34,240 nucleotides of DNA, taken from contig CALYPF010000023.1 in assembly GCA_945271245.1 (NCBI GenBank), positions 1-34,240 of the forward strand, read 5' to 3'. Below are positions 1 to 9,846 of this stretch, in pieces (positions within the stretch are counted from its first letter, which is position 1; each line of letters starts with the position of its first letter). This DNA is from an uncultured Enterobacteriaceae bacterium. Its GTDB lineage: Bacteria > Pseudomonadota > Gammaproteobacteria > Enterobacterales > Enterobacteriaceae. The notes below the pieces were generated by a model that saw only the letters and a list, made by a program, of their open reading frames with translations, made no database searches and was not told where the DNA came from. Made by a program: the position numbers and the translations under genes.

Positions 1-105
1 GTTGGTGGTGACGGTAAGTGGATCACTTTTTACCCGTTGTTGACAAATATCCTCATGCCAGGAAAACGTGCGGACCAATTAACCGTGGTTCTTACCAGAA
101 AGTGA
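1..105 (+). CDS. C-terminal end of an unrecognised protein (cut by window edge)
   Basis: Frame 1 is open from the first base to a TGA at 103-105 and gives 34 residues ending in QLTVVLTRK. Composition looks protein-like, but the fragment is too short to assign to a family. No start is visible because the gene would begin upstream of the window. It could also be a chance open stretch. Confidence 0.3.
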   Translation, partial: VGGDGKWITFYPLLTNILMPGKRADQLTVVLTRK

Positions 106-650
106 GTGATATTGTTCTTAACCGATAGCGGCAGTAATGGGGCGGAGAGCCGAGAATACTTGCGCGTTCCGTGGGGGAATGGCAACTTGATGGAAGGCTC
201 ATTGAATTGTATGAAAAACAAAGCGGAGTATTTATAAGGATAAAACAAGAAATATGTATTTTTATCAATGGCTATATGTTTGTGTTATATTCCTATGCGC
301 GATACTAAAATGTAATATTTCCCCAATAATTCATAATGTTTAATATAAATATTCCTACCTTATTTCATTTATAAAGGTCTGCAAAACTGCCCTTGATCCC
401 GCCGTTATGATTGATGAGAAGGAAGGTATTAACCATAACGGCCCGTAGCTATATAGCTTGACAGATACTAAGAACGTGAAGCCTATGGAGACGTCACGTC
501 TTTAAATACTTCCTACAGCAGGCTAACGAAACATATAGGTAGTGGCAAGGTCATATTGGCTATTACTGACGCGGGCGAAGAGGGCGCCTGGCCGTCACGG
601 GGTTATCTTTGCAGCCAAATCATTTCAACGATGCAATTGAGGGAGCAAGT
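106..650. other. Gene-free spacer upstream of arsB with two inverted repeats
   Basis: No credible gene is seen. A short open stretch on the plus strand around 150-300 (translating to pieces such as WQLDGRLIELYEKQSG) may be a gene remnant, but it has no start or signal. Bases 401-409 (GCCGTTATG) pair with 434-442 (CATAACGGC). Bases 489-501 form the perfect palindrome AGACGTCACGTCT. Either could be a hairpin or operator. No arsR gene, the usual regulator beside arsB, is present. Confidence 0.5.
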
Positions 651-1940
651 ATGTTACTGGCGGGCGCTATTTTTATCCTGACCCTGTTACTGGTTATCTG
701 GCAGCCGAAGGGATTAGGGATTGGCTGGAGCGCTTCATTAGGCGCGGGGCTGGCGTTAGCGTGCGGCGTGGTAGACGCGGCGGATATTCCCGCGGTGTGG
801 CATATCATCTGGAACGCCACTGCGACATTTATCGCCATCATTATTATTAGCCTGCTGCTTGATGAATCGGGTTTTTTCGAGTGGGCGGCGCTGCACGTAT
901 CCCGCTGGGGCAACGGACGCGGGCGCCTGTTATTCACGTGGATTGTGCTGCTCGGGGCGGCGGTATCGGCGCTATTTGCCAATGACGGTGCGGCATTGAT
1001 TTTGACGCCCATCGTGATGGCTATGCTAACGGCTTTGGGCTTTAACCCGCGCACTACGCTGGCGTTCGTTATGGCGGCCGGTTTTATTGCCGATTCCGCC
1101 AGCCTGCCGCTTATCGTGTCAAATTTGGTGAATATTGTATCGGCGGACTTTTTTCATCTGGGATTCACAGAATATGCGTCGGTTATGGTGCCCGTTGATA
1201 TTGCCGCTATTCTGGCCACTCTTGCGATGCTGCACGCATTTTTTCGTAAAGATATCCCGGCTGCCTATGATTTGGCGCTGCTAAAAGCGCCTGCGAAAGC
1301 GATTAAGGACCCGGCGACGTTTATCACTGGCTGGGTGGTTTTGGTGCTATTGCTGGTGGGCTTTTTTGTACTGGAGCCTCACGGTGTACCGGTTAGCGCT
1401 ATTTCGGCGGCCGGAGCCGCCATTTTACTCGCTGTCGCCAGGCGCGGCCGCATCATTAACACCGGGAGCGTACTGCGCGGCGCGCCCTGGCAGATTGTCA
1501 TTTTTTCGCTGGGTATGTATCTGGTGGTTTACGGGTTGCGCAATGCCGGGTTAACCGGCTTTCTGTCGAATGTCATGGATACGCTAGCGAACCACGGGCT
1601 ATGGGCGGCCACGCTGGGCACCGGATTTTTAACCGCGATTATGTCGGCGATAATGAACAACCTGCCAGGCGTGCTGGTGGGAGCCTTATCGATTGACGGC
1701 AGTAGCGCTACGGGCGTTGTTAAAAGTGCGATGATCTACTCTAATGTCATCGGCTGCGATTTAGGGCCAAAAATGACGCCGATAGGCAGTCTGGCAACGC
1801 TACTCTGGCTGCATGTTCTCGCCCGTAAAAACATGACTATCGGCTGGGGATATTACTTCCGCACTGGGGTTATCATGACGCTGCCCGTGCTGTTCTTCAC
1901 GCTGGCAGCGCTTGCGCTGCGCCTCTCTTTCGCCGGGTAA
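651..1940 (+). CDS. arsB: Arsenite/antimonite efflux pump membrane protein ArsB
   Basis: ArsB is the inner-membrane arsenite and antimonite extruder; it works as a proton-coupled carrier or with the ArsA ATPase. The product is 429 residues, the length of E. coli ArsB, and is nearly colinear with it, starting MLLAGAIF. It is hydrophobic throughout, with the conserved [12 protein letters not shown] and [10 protein letters not shown] segments. The ATG at 651 is chosen over an in-frame TTG at 609 because it has GGGAG at 641-645 and matches the known N-terminus. ArsB genes normally sit in arsRBC or arsRDABC operons; here neither arsR nor arsC is visible on either side, so the pump is an orphan in this window. 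The frame is intact, and function depends on an unseen regulator and reductase. Confidence 0.97.
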   Translation: MLLAGAIFILTLLLVIWQPKGLGIGWSASLGAGLALACGVVDAADIPAVWHIIWNATATFIAIIIISLLLDESGFFEWAALHVSRWGNGRGRLLFTWIVLLGAAVSALFANDGAALILTPIVMAMLTALGFNPRTTLAFVMAAGFIADSASLPLIVSNLVNIVSADFFHLGFTEYASVMVPVDIAAILATLAMLHAFFRKDIPAAYDLALLKAPAKAIKDPATFITGWVVLVLLLVGFFVLEPHGVPVSAISAAGAAILLAVARRGRIINTGSVLRGAPWQIVIFSLGMYLVVYGLRNAGLTGFLSNVMDTLANHGLWAATLGTGFLTAIMSAIMNNLPGVLVGALSIDGSSATGVVKSAMIYSNVIGCDLGPKMTPIGSLATLLWLHVLARKNMTIGWGYYFRTGVIMTLPVLFFTLAALALRLSFAG

Positions 1941-2636
1941 TGATGCTAAATCTGGCCGTCGTGAAAAATGGCGAAATGTTTCCGCCTGCGCGTGCAGGCG
2001 AAGCGCTTCAGACTATGCATTGGACCAGGCAGCGTATTGCGCTGAACAATATGGATTAGCCGGTAGGCGGGTATAGCCGGCTCGGTAATATAAAGTAAAA
2101 GCCAGCGTTACAGGCCTTCATTCAGTGCGATGAGTCGATGCTGCTAATGATTTAACCAAGGAGAAAATGCCAGGCTATTAAGCGTACAGTAACGATGATT
2201 AATAGAGTAATTCCCGTTTCTTAATGCGCGGGGTATTTCTCTCACTGCCGGAAAGTTTATTCGAATGGCTAATAATGTTTTAGGGAGAGATGGATATGAT
2301 GAGGGCGATGCATTATTATCCGGGGATTCTTTTTGCGTAATTAATAACCGATATAATTAGCGCAATATTAATGTTGTTATTTACATCAATAATAAGCTAT
2401 CGCCGTTAGTTCCAGGACATGCACGCGAAGAAATAACGTCTGGCGTTAATAGTGATGTCGCGCAGGTTTTTTATTTAACTTCCTTGAGGTAAGTCGCATT
2501 TTATAAAGCTGGTGCTTTCAAATAGGCGGCGGAAAAATAGAAATGACGACTGAGGGTTTTAAAAGGGCAGGCCCGCGCCGATAAATTTCTAAAAAACCTC
2601 CCTGTCTTAGTCTTCCCTATTTATTGACGATCAATA
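1941..2636. other. Gene-free spacer after arsB
   Basis: No supported gene. A 40-codon ATG frame starts at 1943, right at the arsB stop, but resembles no family I know and is not ArsC. Bases 1983-2000 form a hairpin (CGCCTGC / GCAGGCG) that could end the arsB transcript, although no T-run follows. From about 2160 to 2480 the DNA is AT-rich. Confidence 0.5.
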
Positions 2637-2945
2637 TTATTTATACTGGACGATAACAACGCCTAATTTATGGGTATTATCCAGCCATTCAACTTCCGTT
2701 GTGCCTTTGTTATCTGGAAGCAGTCCGCTATTGGTGCGCGTTAACGCCAGCGTGGTGCTTTGAACCTTGCCATCGGTGTAACACGTGGAGTGAATTTGAG
2801 TGTGACGTTGCTGCATATTACAGGACTCATTATACAGTTCGCCCTGGAATTGTATGGTACCCCCGGGTAATTCAGCGTAAGCGTTCATCATCCCTGATAT
2901 CAACACACCTGTCGCAGCAAGGAGTAACTGGGCGGGCGTTTTCAT
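2637..2945 (-). CDS. Small secreted fimbrial-like protein
   Basis: The 102-residue product begins with a signal peptide (MKTPAQLLLAATGVLISG followed by an A-Y-A-E type cleavage region near residue 22). The mature part starts with PGGTIQFQGELYNESC, which resembles the N-terminal strand of type 1 fimbrial subunits (GTI-x-F-x-G-E...C), and it ends in a short beta pattern, GVVIVQYK. Two cysteines could form the typical subunit disulphide. At about 80 mature residues it is shorter than a normal pilin (about 150), so it may be a minor fimbrial-like protein or a relic. The start at 2945 is preferred over an upstream in-frame start because GAGG lies at the right distance. No chaperone or usher gene is nearby. 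Confidence 0.7.
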   Translation of the reverse strand: MKTPAQLLLAATGVLISGMMNAYAELPGGTIQFQGELYNESCNMQQRHTQIHSTCYTDGKVQSTTLALTRTNSGLLPDNKGTTEVEWLDNTHKLGVVIVQYK

Positions 2946-3661
2946 GATGAACCTCGTTTTTTTGGATGTAAAATAGCCAGCGACGATAAGCATTCCGTCG
3001 CTGGCCCATATATGAAGTATAGTGGTGATGCCAGATAAGTAATGCCTGATTATTGTTATTTTTATTGTCTGGTTTTAAATGCAGTGAAATACGCGGATAG
3101 TTTTCATGTGAAATAAAAATATTTAAATGCCCTTAAATGAGGAAAGGTTAAAAAGTAGAAATAAAAACTGTTTTATTTCACTGCATTACAAGCCATCGGC
3201 GTTATGCTTAGTTTAAACAGTAAATTAAGTGTAATATTTGTGACATTAGTGGGTGCTGTCACAAAAGAGTAATAAATATATTTATCCGGCCGTAACAGTA
3301 AATTGACGAAGAGTCGGTTTGCTGCTTCAGGCGGTACTACAGCATAAGATCACACCTAAATGATACAATCTTTAGCGATAAAATGTATTTTTCTACGCTG
3401 GCGTGGCCCGTTGGTTATTTTGGGGAAGCTTAGTGTTGTGTAGGTCGATACCGCTATTTATCTTGCTCTATTGCGTACTTAAAATTCTGGCTGACCATTA
3501 TGATGGCTGAGAGAGTATTTGCGTTACTTTATGCCTGAATCTGAAGTGGAAAAGATCTGTGCGCGGGCCGGTACAAAGAAGAATAGTTAACCGAGCCGTA
3601 GCACACCCCACGCCAACGCAGCGGCGCGGGGCGGCTTGTTACTGCACTACCGAGTAATGGC
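2946..3661. other. AT-rich spacer with a 110-bp inverted-repeat-bounded segment
   Basis: No gene is supported. The notable structure is a 14-bp perfect inverted repeat, AATGCAGTGAAATA at 3078-3091 and its complement at 3174-3187, bounding 110 bp. Near the end, 3606-3632 contains an imperfect GC-rich hairpin (CCCCACGCC / GGCGCGGGG) just past the stop of the next minus-strand gene. It lacks a T-run. Confidence 0.5.
3078..3187. repeat. 110-bp segment bounded by 14-bp perfect inverted repeats
   Basis: The arms at 3078-3091 (AATGCAGTGAAATA) and 3174-3187 are exact reverse complements with 82 bp between them. The interior is AT-rich and non-coding. This layout fits a miniature inverted-repeat element or a long hairpin. 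No clear target-site duplication flanks it, so a mobile origin is unproven. Confidence 0.45.
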
Positions 3662-6226
3662 CTATTTTATCGTATCCTCAAACGTAACCGGATCCGCGGC
3701 ATAGTCGCTGAATTTCTGCTGTACCCAGCTCAGATCGACGTTATCGCTCGTTGCCCCGGTAGGGAGCACCATACCGAGCGTAGTCCCGCCACCGAACATC
3801 ATGTGTACGATCCCGCGCAGCGCAAAATCGCGGCAGGCAGGCGCTGAGACATCAAACGGTCCCCGGCGCTGATACATATCGCCAGGCGTTGCGCCCACGT
3901 AGCCGGCAATTGTCGAAGCGCCGTGTTCGCTGAAGTTGAAATTACGTATTACAGGGTGAATATTCATGACATCGCTACCTAAAGCCTTGTCGCCAAAGAT
4001 ATAGTTAGCTGCGGTCCCCCAGTGCTGGTTATCAAATTCGGCGTGTACGTTATCCTGAGTTAGCGGAGTGCGGCTAGCCGGGATTTGCCACGGGATGACA
4101 GGCAGGGCCAAATGCTGACTTACCAGTGAGCAGAACTCAAAGTATGCCGCCCATTCCGCCGGGCCATAGCAATAGACGTTGATATACGCGCGCTGAGTCA
4201 AATCGTCGGCCTCATAGCGGTCAATTGCCAGGAAGTCGGGCGCGTATTTGCCGTCATATACCTGTAGTGCCTTGATATAGTCAGCGGTTTCCTGAGCGGC
4301 CTGCGCTACGTCAATATCGTTTTCCGTACCGTACACCCACTCTGACTTACCCACGCCCCACAGGTTAATCTGCCAGCCAAAGGTAATATCCGGCCCAACC
4401 TCAGAGACCAGCCAGTTAACGCTGCGAATATAACCGGTGAGATCCTCCGTAATATCCTCAGGGATGGTTGCATCAATTTTCCAGTGATCGAGCGCGTCCT
4501 GAAGCGGTTTTCTCACCGGCATGGCGTAGTCTGGCGGCAGATTTTTTTGCTGGCAGGTACCCAACATATCGGGGTTCACAATCACACCGCCGGGAACGGG
4601 GTGCGCAGCGTCTTTTTTCGCCATTAGCGTTTGCAGCGTGAGGATGAAGTTAGCGAAGCTGTGCGTCAAGTGATCGACGCTTTGTAATTCAGTGACATCG
4701 CCACCTGAAAGCTGAACCGTATAAGACACCATTACTGGCAGAACCGCCGAGGACAGATTCTCTTCAAGTTTGCGGGCCAGCGTCAGCGTGTTTATCGTCG
4801 CGACATCGGTTTCCAAAAATTCATTGGGGTTGCCGTCACCGCCTGTCCCGGCATATTTAAAGATGGAAGAGGCGCGTGCGGCGGTAAATGCCGCCTCGTT
4901 ATCCGTCTGTAGCGTGGCACAGCCGCCCATTCCTAAATTTTCCGCGCTAAAACCGCGCACAACAAGGTGTGCGCCGCGAGCTACCGTAACGGGCAAATCG
5001 ACGGGCTGGGAGTCGACGGTAAGAGTTGACTGAGACTCCACGCTATATACCGTTTTATCGAGGATAAAATTAGCGATAGCCACTGAGTATGTGCCTGGCT
5101 TCACTTTTACCGCCAGCGGCTGGCGCTGATTATGCAGCGTTATCGCCTGCACGTAGCTCATTTCCGGTGAAATCAGGCGCACTTCCACTGCTTTATCAAG
5201 CTCATTAGCGATATCCACAACCACGGTAACCGTCTGGAAGCCATCGGTGGGAAGCTGATGAATGCTGACGTTTTCAGACGTAACTTCAACCACGCAAAGC
5301 GCATTTTCCAGCGTGCTATCTGCGATCGCAAATGTCATTTGCTGGTTATTTTTATTAACCGGAGCAATTGCAACCGACAGCGTGCCGCCGGCGGGGAGTT
5401 TTTCAAAATGGGTTGTTTTTCCGATTTGGGTAGTAAACGTGATGGGCTGCATCATCGTATCGCTGAAAGACAGCGTAACCTGCAGCGTTTCGTTCTCCAG
5501 CGCTTCAATATTGGCTACGCTGAAATCCAGTGAGCTATAGCGTTCAATCTGGCCGAAGGTGAGCGCGATATCGGCGGTTTTGCCGACTTCAATATCAACG
5601 CTATTGGGAGTGGTAATAACGGTTGCCTGAATATTTCCATCATCGCTGATAAGCGTTCCGGCCGAAATAGAATAGCTACCTGCCACGAGGCTTTGCCGCT
5701 GGGTCTCACCAGGCATAACGCTGAAGGTAGTGGTATCAGATAAAGTAAAGTTCACGTCGACGCTTTTATTCTTCAGAGCTTCATCGGGAGCCTGTGCGCA
5801 GCGAATATTAACATAACCAGTAATATCGGGTTCACCGTCTGCGGTAATGACCATTGTCTTCAGATACTCGTCCAAAATGCTGGATAAATCAGGGTCACCG
5901 GTGGCGGAATTAAATCCAATAGCAAGGCTATCCGTCATTTCAATAGTAAACGGATTATTATCCTTAGCCTTCACAGAAATAGTAACATCATACAGCGTCT
6001 CTGAAATTTGCTCGCTGTTAATATCAAACTCAAATTCCCGGCCCTGATGCAGGAACTCCGTAGTGACATCATCCTGTGAAATATTAACAGGGGAATTTAG
6101 AAAACAGGTGAAATAGTGTTCAATATCGACTGCACTATTATCACTATTCTAAATATCAGTAATAATAACCCTGGCGTAATAAGGGGTGGGGGAGCCATCA
6201 AATTTCCTGTTGAAAATAATAGACAT
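3662..6226 (-). pseudogene. Glycoside-hydrolase-like protein with beta-sandwich repeats, closed by an amber codon
   Basis: A single frame of 855 codons runs from an ATG at 6226, with GAGGA upstream, to a TAA at 3662. It is interrupted only by TAG at 6149-6151, codon 26. Residues about 110-410 hold three divergent repeats of roughly 100 residues with alternating hydrophobic strands and a recurring L-x-A-G-x-x-S-V/I-x-A type motif, suggesting Ig-like or carbohydrate-binding beta-sandwiches. The C-terminal 400 residues look like a TIM-barrel glycosidase: strands such as VLPVMVSYTV, ITFGWQINLWG, DFLAIDRYEADD and LPVIPWQIP, with acidic residues at strand ends. No signal peptide is seen. The family and substrate are unknown to me. 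The 829 codons after the stop are otherwise clean, so inactivation is recent, or a downstream start (for example the GTG at 5974, giving 770 residues) is used. Confidence 0.7.
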
Positions 6227-7072
6227 ACACTATCCTCTTAAAGTGGATTCCAATAAAAGCATTAAACGTAAATAGAAATGATTTTCCGAAGAGCGTTTTC
6301 TTCGGCGAATGGGGGTAATGCTTTTTCCACCGCATTCTGAGGCGAATCATATAATATTGCGTAATTAAAGCTTTCAGGTAACTTCACAAAATGATATTGA
6401 TAAATAAAACATTATTTACAGAGCGCGATATTGCGTTAATATGAGTTTGCTAATATGAAATTTTTTATTCTGTATGATCCTGGTAGGTATATTTTCTGGC
6501 AATTTATCAGGGGCGCCGGCAGTGGCTGTTTTATAATGGTTATCAATTCTTATAAAATATAATTTTATTATAGAAAATAAAATTATGTGCTCTGTGATAT
6601 TTGCCGTAAGGTTATATAAAGCGCTCTAAAAGAGATTGCTTAATGATAGGGTTGAGATAAAACGCACGCATAAAGTTAATGGCACATAGCATACAGAATA
6701 ATCATTATTATGCTGTTCGGCCTAACTTATTCCCGGCAGGCCGCACAATGTCGTGATATTGCTGCATGCTTCCCTGCTCCTTTAAAAAAACAGGTAGAAT
6801 GCGTTTCAACTGCGGTAATAAATTACCTATAAAGAATAAACTGATGCTGGTGCCTATTACCCGGTAAGCGCGTCTTGGTCACGCGGGCGCTGATGGGTAT
6901 TAATGAGGCAGGGCAGGTGATTGAACGCCGAAAAAACGGCGTGTAATCGACGCGCCGGGGCATTTTCGCCGCGTTGAATATCGCCTGTAGCTAATAAATC
7001 CTCGTAAAGTAGCGCCTGGCTTACTTAAATTTCATCTGCCAGGCACCTTAGGCGACAACCGTAGATATTGAA
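6227..7072. other. AT-rich spacer between the hydrolase-like gene and hemB
   Basis: No gene is supported. Bases 6559-6569 and 6576-6586 form a perfect 11-bp AT-only hairpin. A short plus-strand open piece near 6870-6947 (ending GQVIERRKNGV, stop TAA) looks mildly protein-like and could be the tail of a decayed gene. A hairpin at 7014-7044 (GCCTGGC / GCCAGGC) lies just after the hemB stop and may help end its transcript. Confidence 0.5.
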
Positions 7073-8050
7073 CTAAAGCACTTTTTGTTCGGCGAGGTCC
7101 AGCGCGAAATAATTCAGGATTAAGTCCGCACCGGCGCGTTTAATCGCTCCCAGGCTTTCCAATACCACGCTATATTCATCAATGGCGCCTGCGCGGGCGG
7201 CGAATTTTATCATCGCGTACTCCCCGCTTACCTGATATGCCGCCAGCGGCAGATCGCTGCGTTCACGGATGTCGCGCAGAACATCGAGATAGGCGCCGGC
7301 GGGTTTTACCATCAGGCAGTCAGCGCCCTGAGCCTCATCCAGTAACGACTCACGGATTGCTTCCCGGCGGTTCATGGGATTCATTTGATACGTTTTTCGA
7401 TCGCCTTTGAGCGCGGTACCTGCGGCTTCCCGGAAGGGGCCGTAAAACGCGGAGGCGAATTTAGTGGAGTACGCCATAATCGCGGTTTGCGTAAATCCCT
7501 CAGCGTCCAGCGCCTGGCGAATCGCCTGTACCTGGCCGTCCATCGCGGCCGAAGGTGCGATAAAATCAGCGCCGGCGCGCGCGGCGGTCACCGCCTGTTT
7601 ACCGAGGTTAATTAGCGTGGCGTCATTGTCTACGCCGCTTTCACACAGCACGCCGCAGTGGCCATGAGACGTATATTCGCAAAAACACGTGTCGGACATG
7701 ACCAGCAGATCGGGAGCCGTTTCTTTTGCCGTGCGCGCCATTCGGGCGACCAGTCCATTTTCATTCCATGTATCGCTTCCGGTGGCGTCAGTGTGATGCG
7801 AAATACCAAACGTCATGACGGCGCGGATACCCGCTTTGGCAATGCGCTCAATTTCATAAGGAAGGCGTTTTTCAGGGATGCGCATCACGCCGGGCATCGC
7901 CTCGACGGGAGTGTAATCCGCAAGTCCCTCCTCCACGAAGATGGGGAGAACGAAATCATTGAGTGAGAGCGTGGTTTCTTCAAACATTGCGCGCATTGCC
8001 GGCGTACGGCGCAGGCGGCGTGGACGATTTACTAATGAAAAATCTGGCAT
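7073..8050 (-). CDS. hemB: Delta-aminolevulinic acid dehydratase (porphobilinogen synthase)
   Basis: HemB condenses two 5-aminolevulinate molecules into porphobilinogen, the second committed step of cytosolic haem synthesis. The 325-residue product is colinear with E. coli HemB (324). It has the metal-binding cysteine cluster [17 protein letters not shown] (around residue 120), the Lys of YSTKFAS (near 195) and the Schiff-base Lys of LMVKPAGAY (near 247). The ATG at 8050 is chosen because AGGTGA sits 6 bases upstream; a GTG at 8059 lies inside that ribosome binding site. It diverges from adhP. In E. coli hemB lies far from adhP, so this pairing reflects rearrangement. Confidence 0.98.
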   Translation of the reverse strand: MPDFSLVNRPRRLRRTPAMRAMFEETTLSLNDFVLPIFVEEGLADYTPVEAMPGVMRIPEKRLPYEIERIAKAGIRAVMTFGISHHTDATGSDTWNENGLVARMARTAKETAPDLLVMSDTCFCEYTSHGHCGVLCESGVDNDATLINLGKQAVTAARAGADFIAPSAAMDGQVQAIRQALDAEGFTQTAIMAYSTKFASAFYGPFREAAGTALKGDRKTYQMNPMNRREAIRESLLDEAQGADCLMVKPAGAYLDVLRDIRERSDLPLAAYQVSGEYAMIKFAARAGAIDEYSVVLESLGAIKRAGADLILNYFALDLAEQKVL

Positions 8051-8236
8051 GGAATTCACCTGAAGCTGTGTGACATTCCTCTAATGGTACCCGATTTTTT
8101 AAGACGGCGTTTTGCGTTTATTGAATTGATCTTCGCAGCGATAAGGCTGAGAGCCTCTTTTTGCCACACGGGGATTGCGTTGTAAGAAACATCGTTGTAC
8201 TTTGTGGTTATATTAATGACATTAAAGGGAACGCAC

Positions 8237-9259
8237 ATGAAAGCTGCTATTGCTACTCAGGATCATCAGGTCGCCGTCGTCGATAAAACGCTGCGCGCTT
8301 TAGCGCACGGTGAGGCGCTGTTGAAGATGGAATGCTGTGGCGTTTGTCATACGGATCTCCACGTAAAAAATGGAGATTTTGGTGATAAGACCGGCGTTAT
8401 TCTGGGGCATGAAGGGATTGGTATTGTCACCGCGCTGGGGCCGGGAGTTACCGCGTTAAAGGTGGGCGATCGCGCCAGCGTCGCCTGGTTTTATCAGGGC
8501 TGTGGTCACTGTGAATACTGTAATTCTGGTAATGAAACGCTGTGCCGGTCGGTGAAGAATGCGGGTTATACCGTGGATGGCGGTATGGCGGAAGAGTGCA
8601 TTGTGGTTGCTGATTACGCGGTAAAAGTGCCGGATGGGCTGGGGTCTGCGGAGGCAAGCAGCATTACGTGCGCAGGCGTAACGACGTATAAAGCCGTTAA
8701 AGTCTCCCATATTCAGCCGGGCCAGTGGATAGCAATTTACGGGCTGGGCGGGCTTGGCAACCTTGCGCTGCAATATGCGAAAAATGTATTCAACGCTAAG
8801 ATAATTGCCGTGGACGTTAATGACGATCAGCTAGCGCTGGCGCGTGAGATGGGCGCCGATCTTACCGTTAATTCCCGCACGGAGGATGCCGCGAAATTTA
8901 TCCAGCAAAAAACCGGCGGTGCGCATGCGGCCGTGGTCACCGCGGTAGCGAAAGCCGCGTTTAATTCCGCGGTTGATGCCGTGCGTGCAGGCGCTCGCGT
9001 CGTGGCTGTGGGGTTACCGCCAGAGGCAATGAGCCTGGATATTCCGCGCCTGGTGCTGGACGGTATTCAGGTAGTGGGCTCACTGGTAGGGACGCGACTG
9101 GATTTACAGGAAGCTTTCCAGTTTGCCGCCGAAGGCAAAGTGGTGCCAAAAGTCACGCTGCGCCCGGTGGAGGATATCAACGCTATCTTTACAGAAATGG
9201 AGCAGGGGAGAATTCGTGGCCGTATGGTGATTGATTTTAACGCGAAGACCCGAGCTTAA
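8237..9259 (+). CDS. adhP: Zinc-dependent, ethanol-active alcohol dehydrogenase AdhP
   Basis: AdhP is a medium-chain, NAD-dependent alcohol dehydrogenase that interconverts ethanol and acetaldehyde. The 340-residue product is nearly identical in layout to E. coli AdhP (336). The catalytic zinc site is [10 protein letters not shown] with GHEGIG downstream, the structural zinc site is the four-cysteine stretch [16 protein letters not shown] (about residues 92-107), and the Rossmann loop is [11 protein letters not shown]. The start at 8237 has AAGGGA at 8225-8230 and gives the known N-terminus MKAAI. It is transcribed away from hemB and ends at a strong terminator shared with the convergent regulator gene. 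Confidence 0.98.
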   Translation: MKAAIATQDHQVAVVDKTLRALAHGEALLKMECCGVCHTDLHVKNGDFGDKTGVILGHEGIGIVTALGPGVTALKVGDRASVAWFYQGCGHCEYCNSGNETLCRSVKNAGYTVDGGMAEECIVVADYAVKVPDGLGSAEASSITCAGVTTYKAVKVSHIQPGQWIAIYGLGGLGNLALQYAKNVFNAKIIAVDVNDDQLALAREMGADLTVNSRTEDAAKFIQQKTGGAHAAVVTAVAKAAFNSAVDAVRAGARVVAVGLPPEAMSLDIPRLVLDGIQVVGSLVGTRLDLQEAFQFAAEGKVVPKVTLRPVEDINAIFTEMEQGRIRGRMVIDFNAKTRA

Positions 9260-9277
9260 GGTTTTATCTGATGGCCC

Positions 9278-9323
9278 GGAAAGCCGCCCCTGCGTTCCTG
9301 CGTGAGCGCAGGGGCGGCTTTCC
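9278..9323. terminator. Bidirectional terminator between adhP and the AraC-type gene
   Basis: A 17-bp perfect stem, 9278-9294 paired with 9307-9323, is very GC-rich with a 12-base loop. It lies just after adhP and just before the stop of the convergent gene. No long T-run follows on either side. Confidence 0.75.
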
Positions 9324-9357
9324 CTAACGTGCCGAAAAGGGCCACGCGTGCGGGTGA

Positions 9358-9756
9358 TTACTCATACAGCGTGCGGCAAGTGCGGCATAATTGCTCACCT
9401 TCCAGGCCGTTGAATAAATGGTTACGGCGAGCGCGGCACTGGGACGGCGTGCAGTTGAGCACGTGTTTAAACGTACGCGTGTATGATTGTTGCGAACTGA
9501 AACTGTATTTTTCAGCAATATCAATAATCGTGCAGTCACCAAACTTTAAATCACGGATTGAGCGGTACAATTTATCGCTGCGGATGTAGGTTGCCGCAGT
9601 AATGGACATTTGCTCATAAAACATACGCTGCAGATGCCATTTTGAGTAACCTGCAATACGTGATAAATCTTCCAGCGTAATCTTTTCGTGGATGTGGTCG
9701 TCAATCCAGTGCAGGATTTGCGCTATCACGTTCGCTGAGAAATGGTCCCTTCTCAT
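9358..9756 (-). CDS. Small AraC/XylS-family regulator (MarA/SoxS/TetD-like)
   Basis: The 132-residue protein is one AraC-type DNA-binding domain with two helix-turn-helix units. The first is around LEDLSRIAGYSKWHLQRMF (residues about 29-47). The second is around IIDIAEKYSFSSQQSYTRTFK (about 77-97), followed by the usual hydrophobic/Pro segment, here LNCTPSQCRARR. It has no separate effector-binding domain, so like MarA, SoxS, RamA and TetD it would be controlled by its abundance. Such proteins activate multidrug and redox-stress genes; the exact regulon here is unknown. The C-terminal 20-odd residues, with three cysteines (two in LCRTCRT), extend beyond MarA. The start at 9756 has GAGGA upstream. 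A spaced inverted repeat lies about 60-90 bases upstream. Confidence 0.9.
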   Translation of the reverse strand: MRRDHFSANVIAQILHWIDDHIHEKITLEDLSRIAGYSKWHLQRMFYEQMSITAATYIRSDKLYRSIRDLKFGDCTIIDIAEKYSFSSQQSYTRTFKHVLNCTPSQCRARRNHLFNGLEGEQLCRTCRTLYE

Positions 9757-9818
9757 ACAGGTATCCTCGGGTTAGGGTAATAAGATTCTTCTTATGGAGT
9801 TTTCCGAGCATTATGGCG

Positions 9819-9846
9819 ATTAATACTTATGAAAGTGTGTATTAAT
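9819..9846. promoter_or_regulatory. Inverted repeat upstream of the AraC-type regulator gene
   Basis: ATTAATAC at 9819-9826 is matched by GTATTAAT at 9839-9846 with a 12-base spacer, so centres of the half-sites are about two helical turns apart. The position, 63-90 bases upstream of the ATG at 9756, suits an operator for a dimeric regulator. Which protein would bind is not known. Confidence 0.4.

Noticed and set aside
30..248. 72-codon minus-strand frame at the window start
   Set aside because: No ribosome binding site and no recognisable family; the opposite strand has a more protein-like short frame.
1943..2062. 40-codon frame overlapping the arsB stop, possible arsC
   Set aside because: It lacks the ArsC N-terminal motif with the active Cys and bears no resemblance to arsenate reductase.
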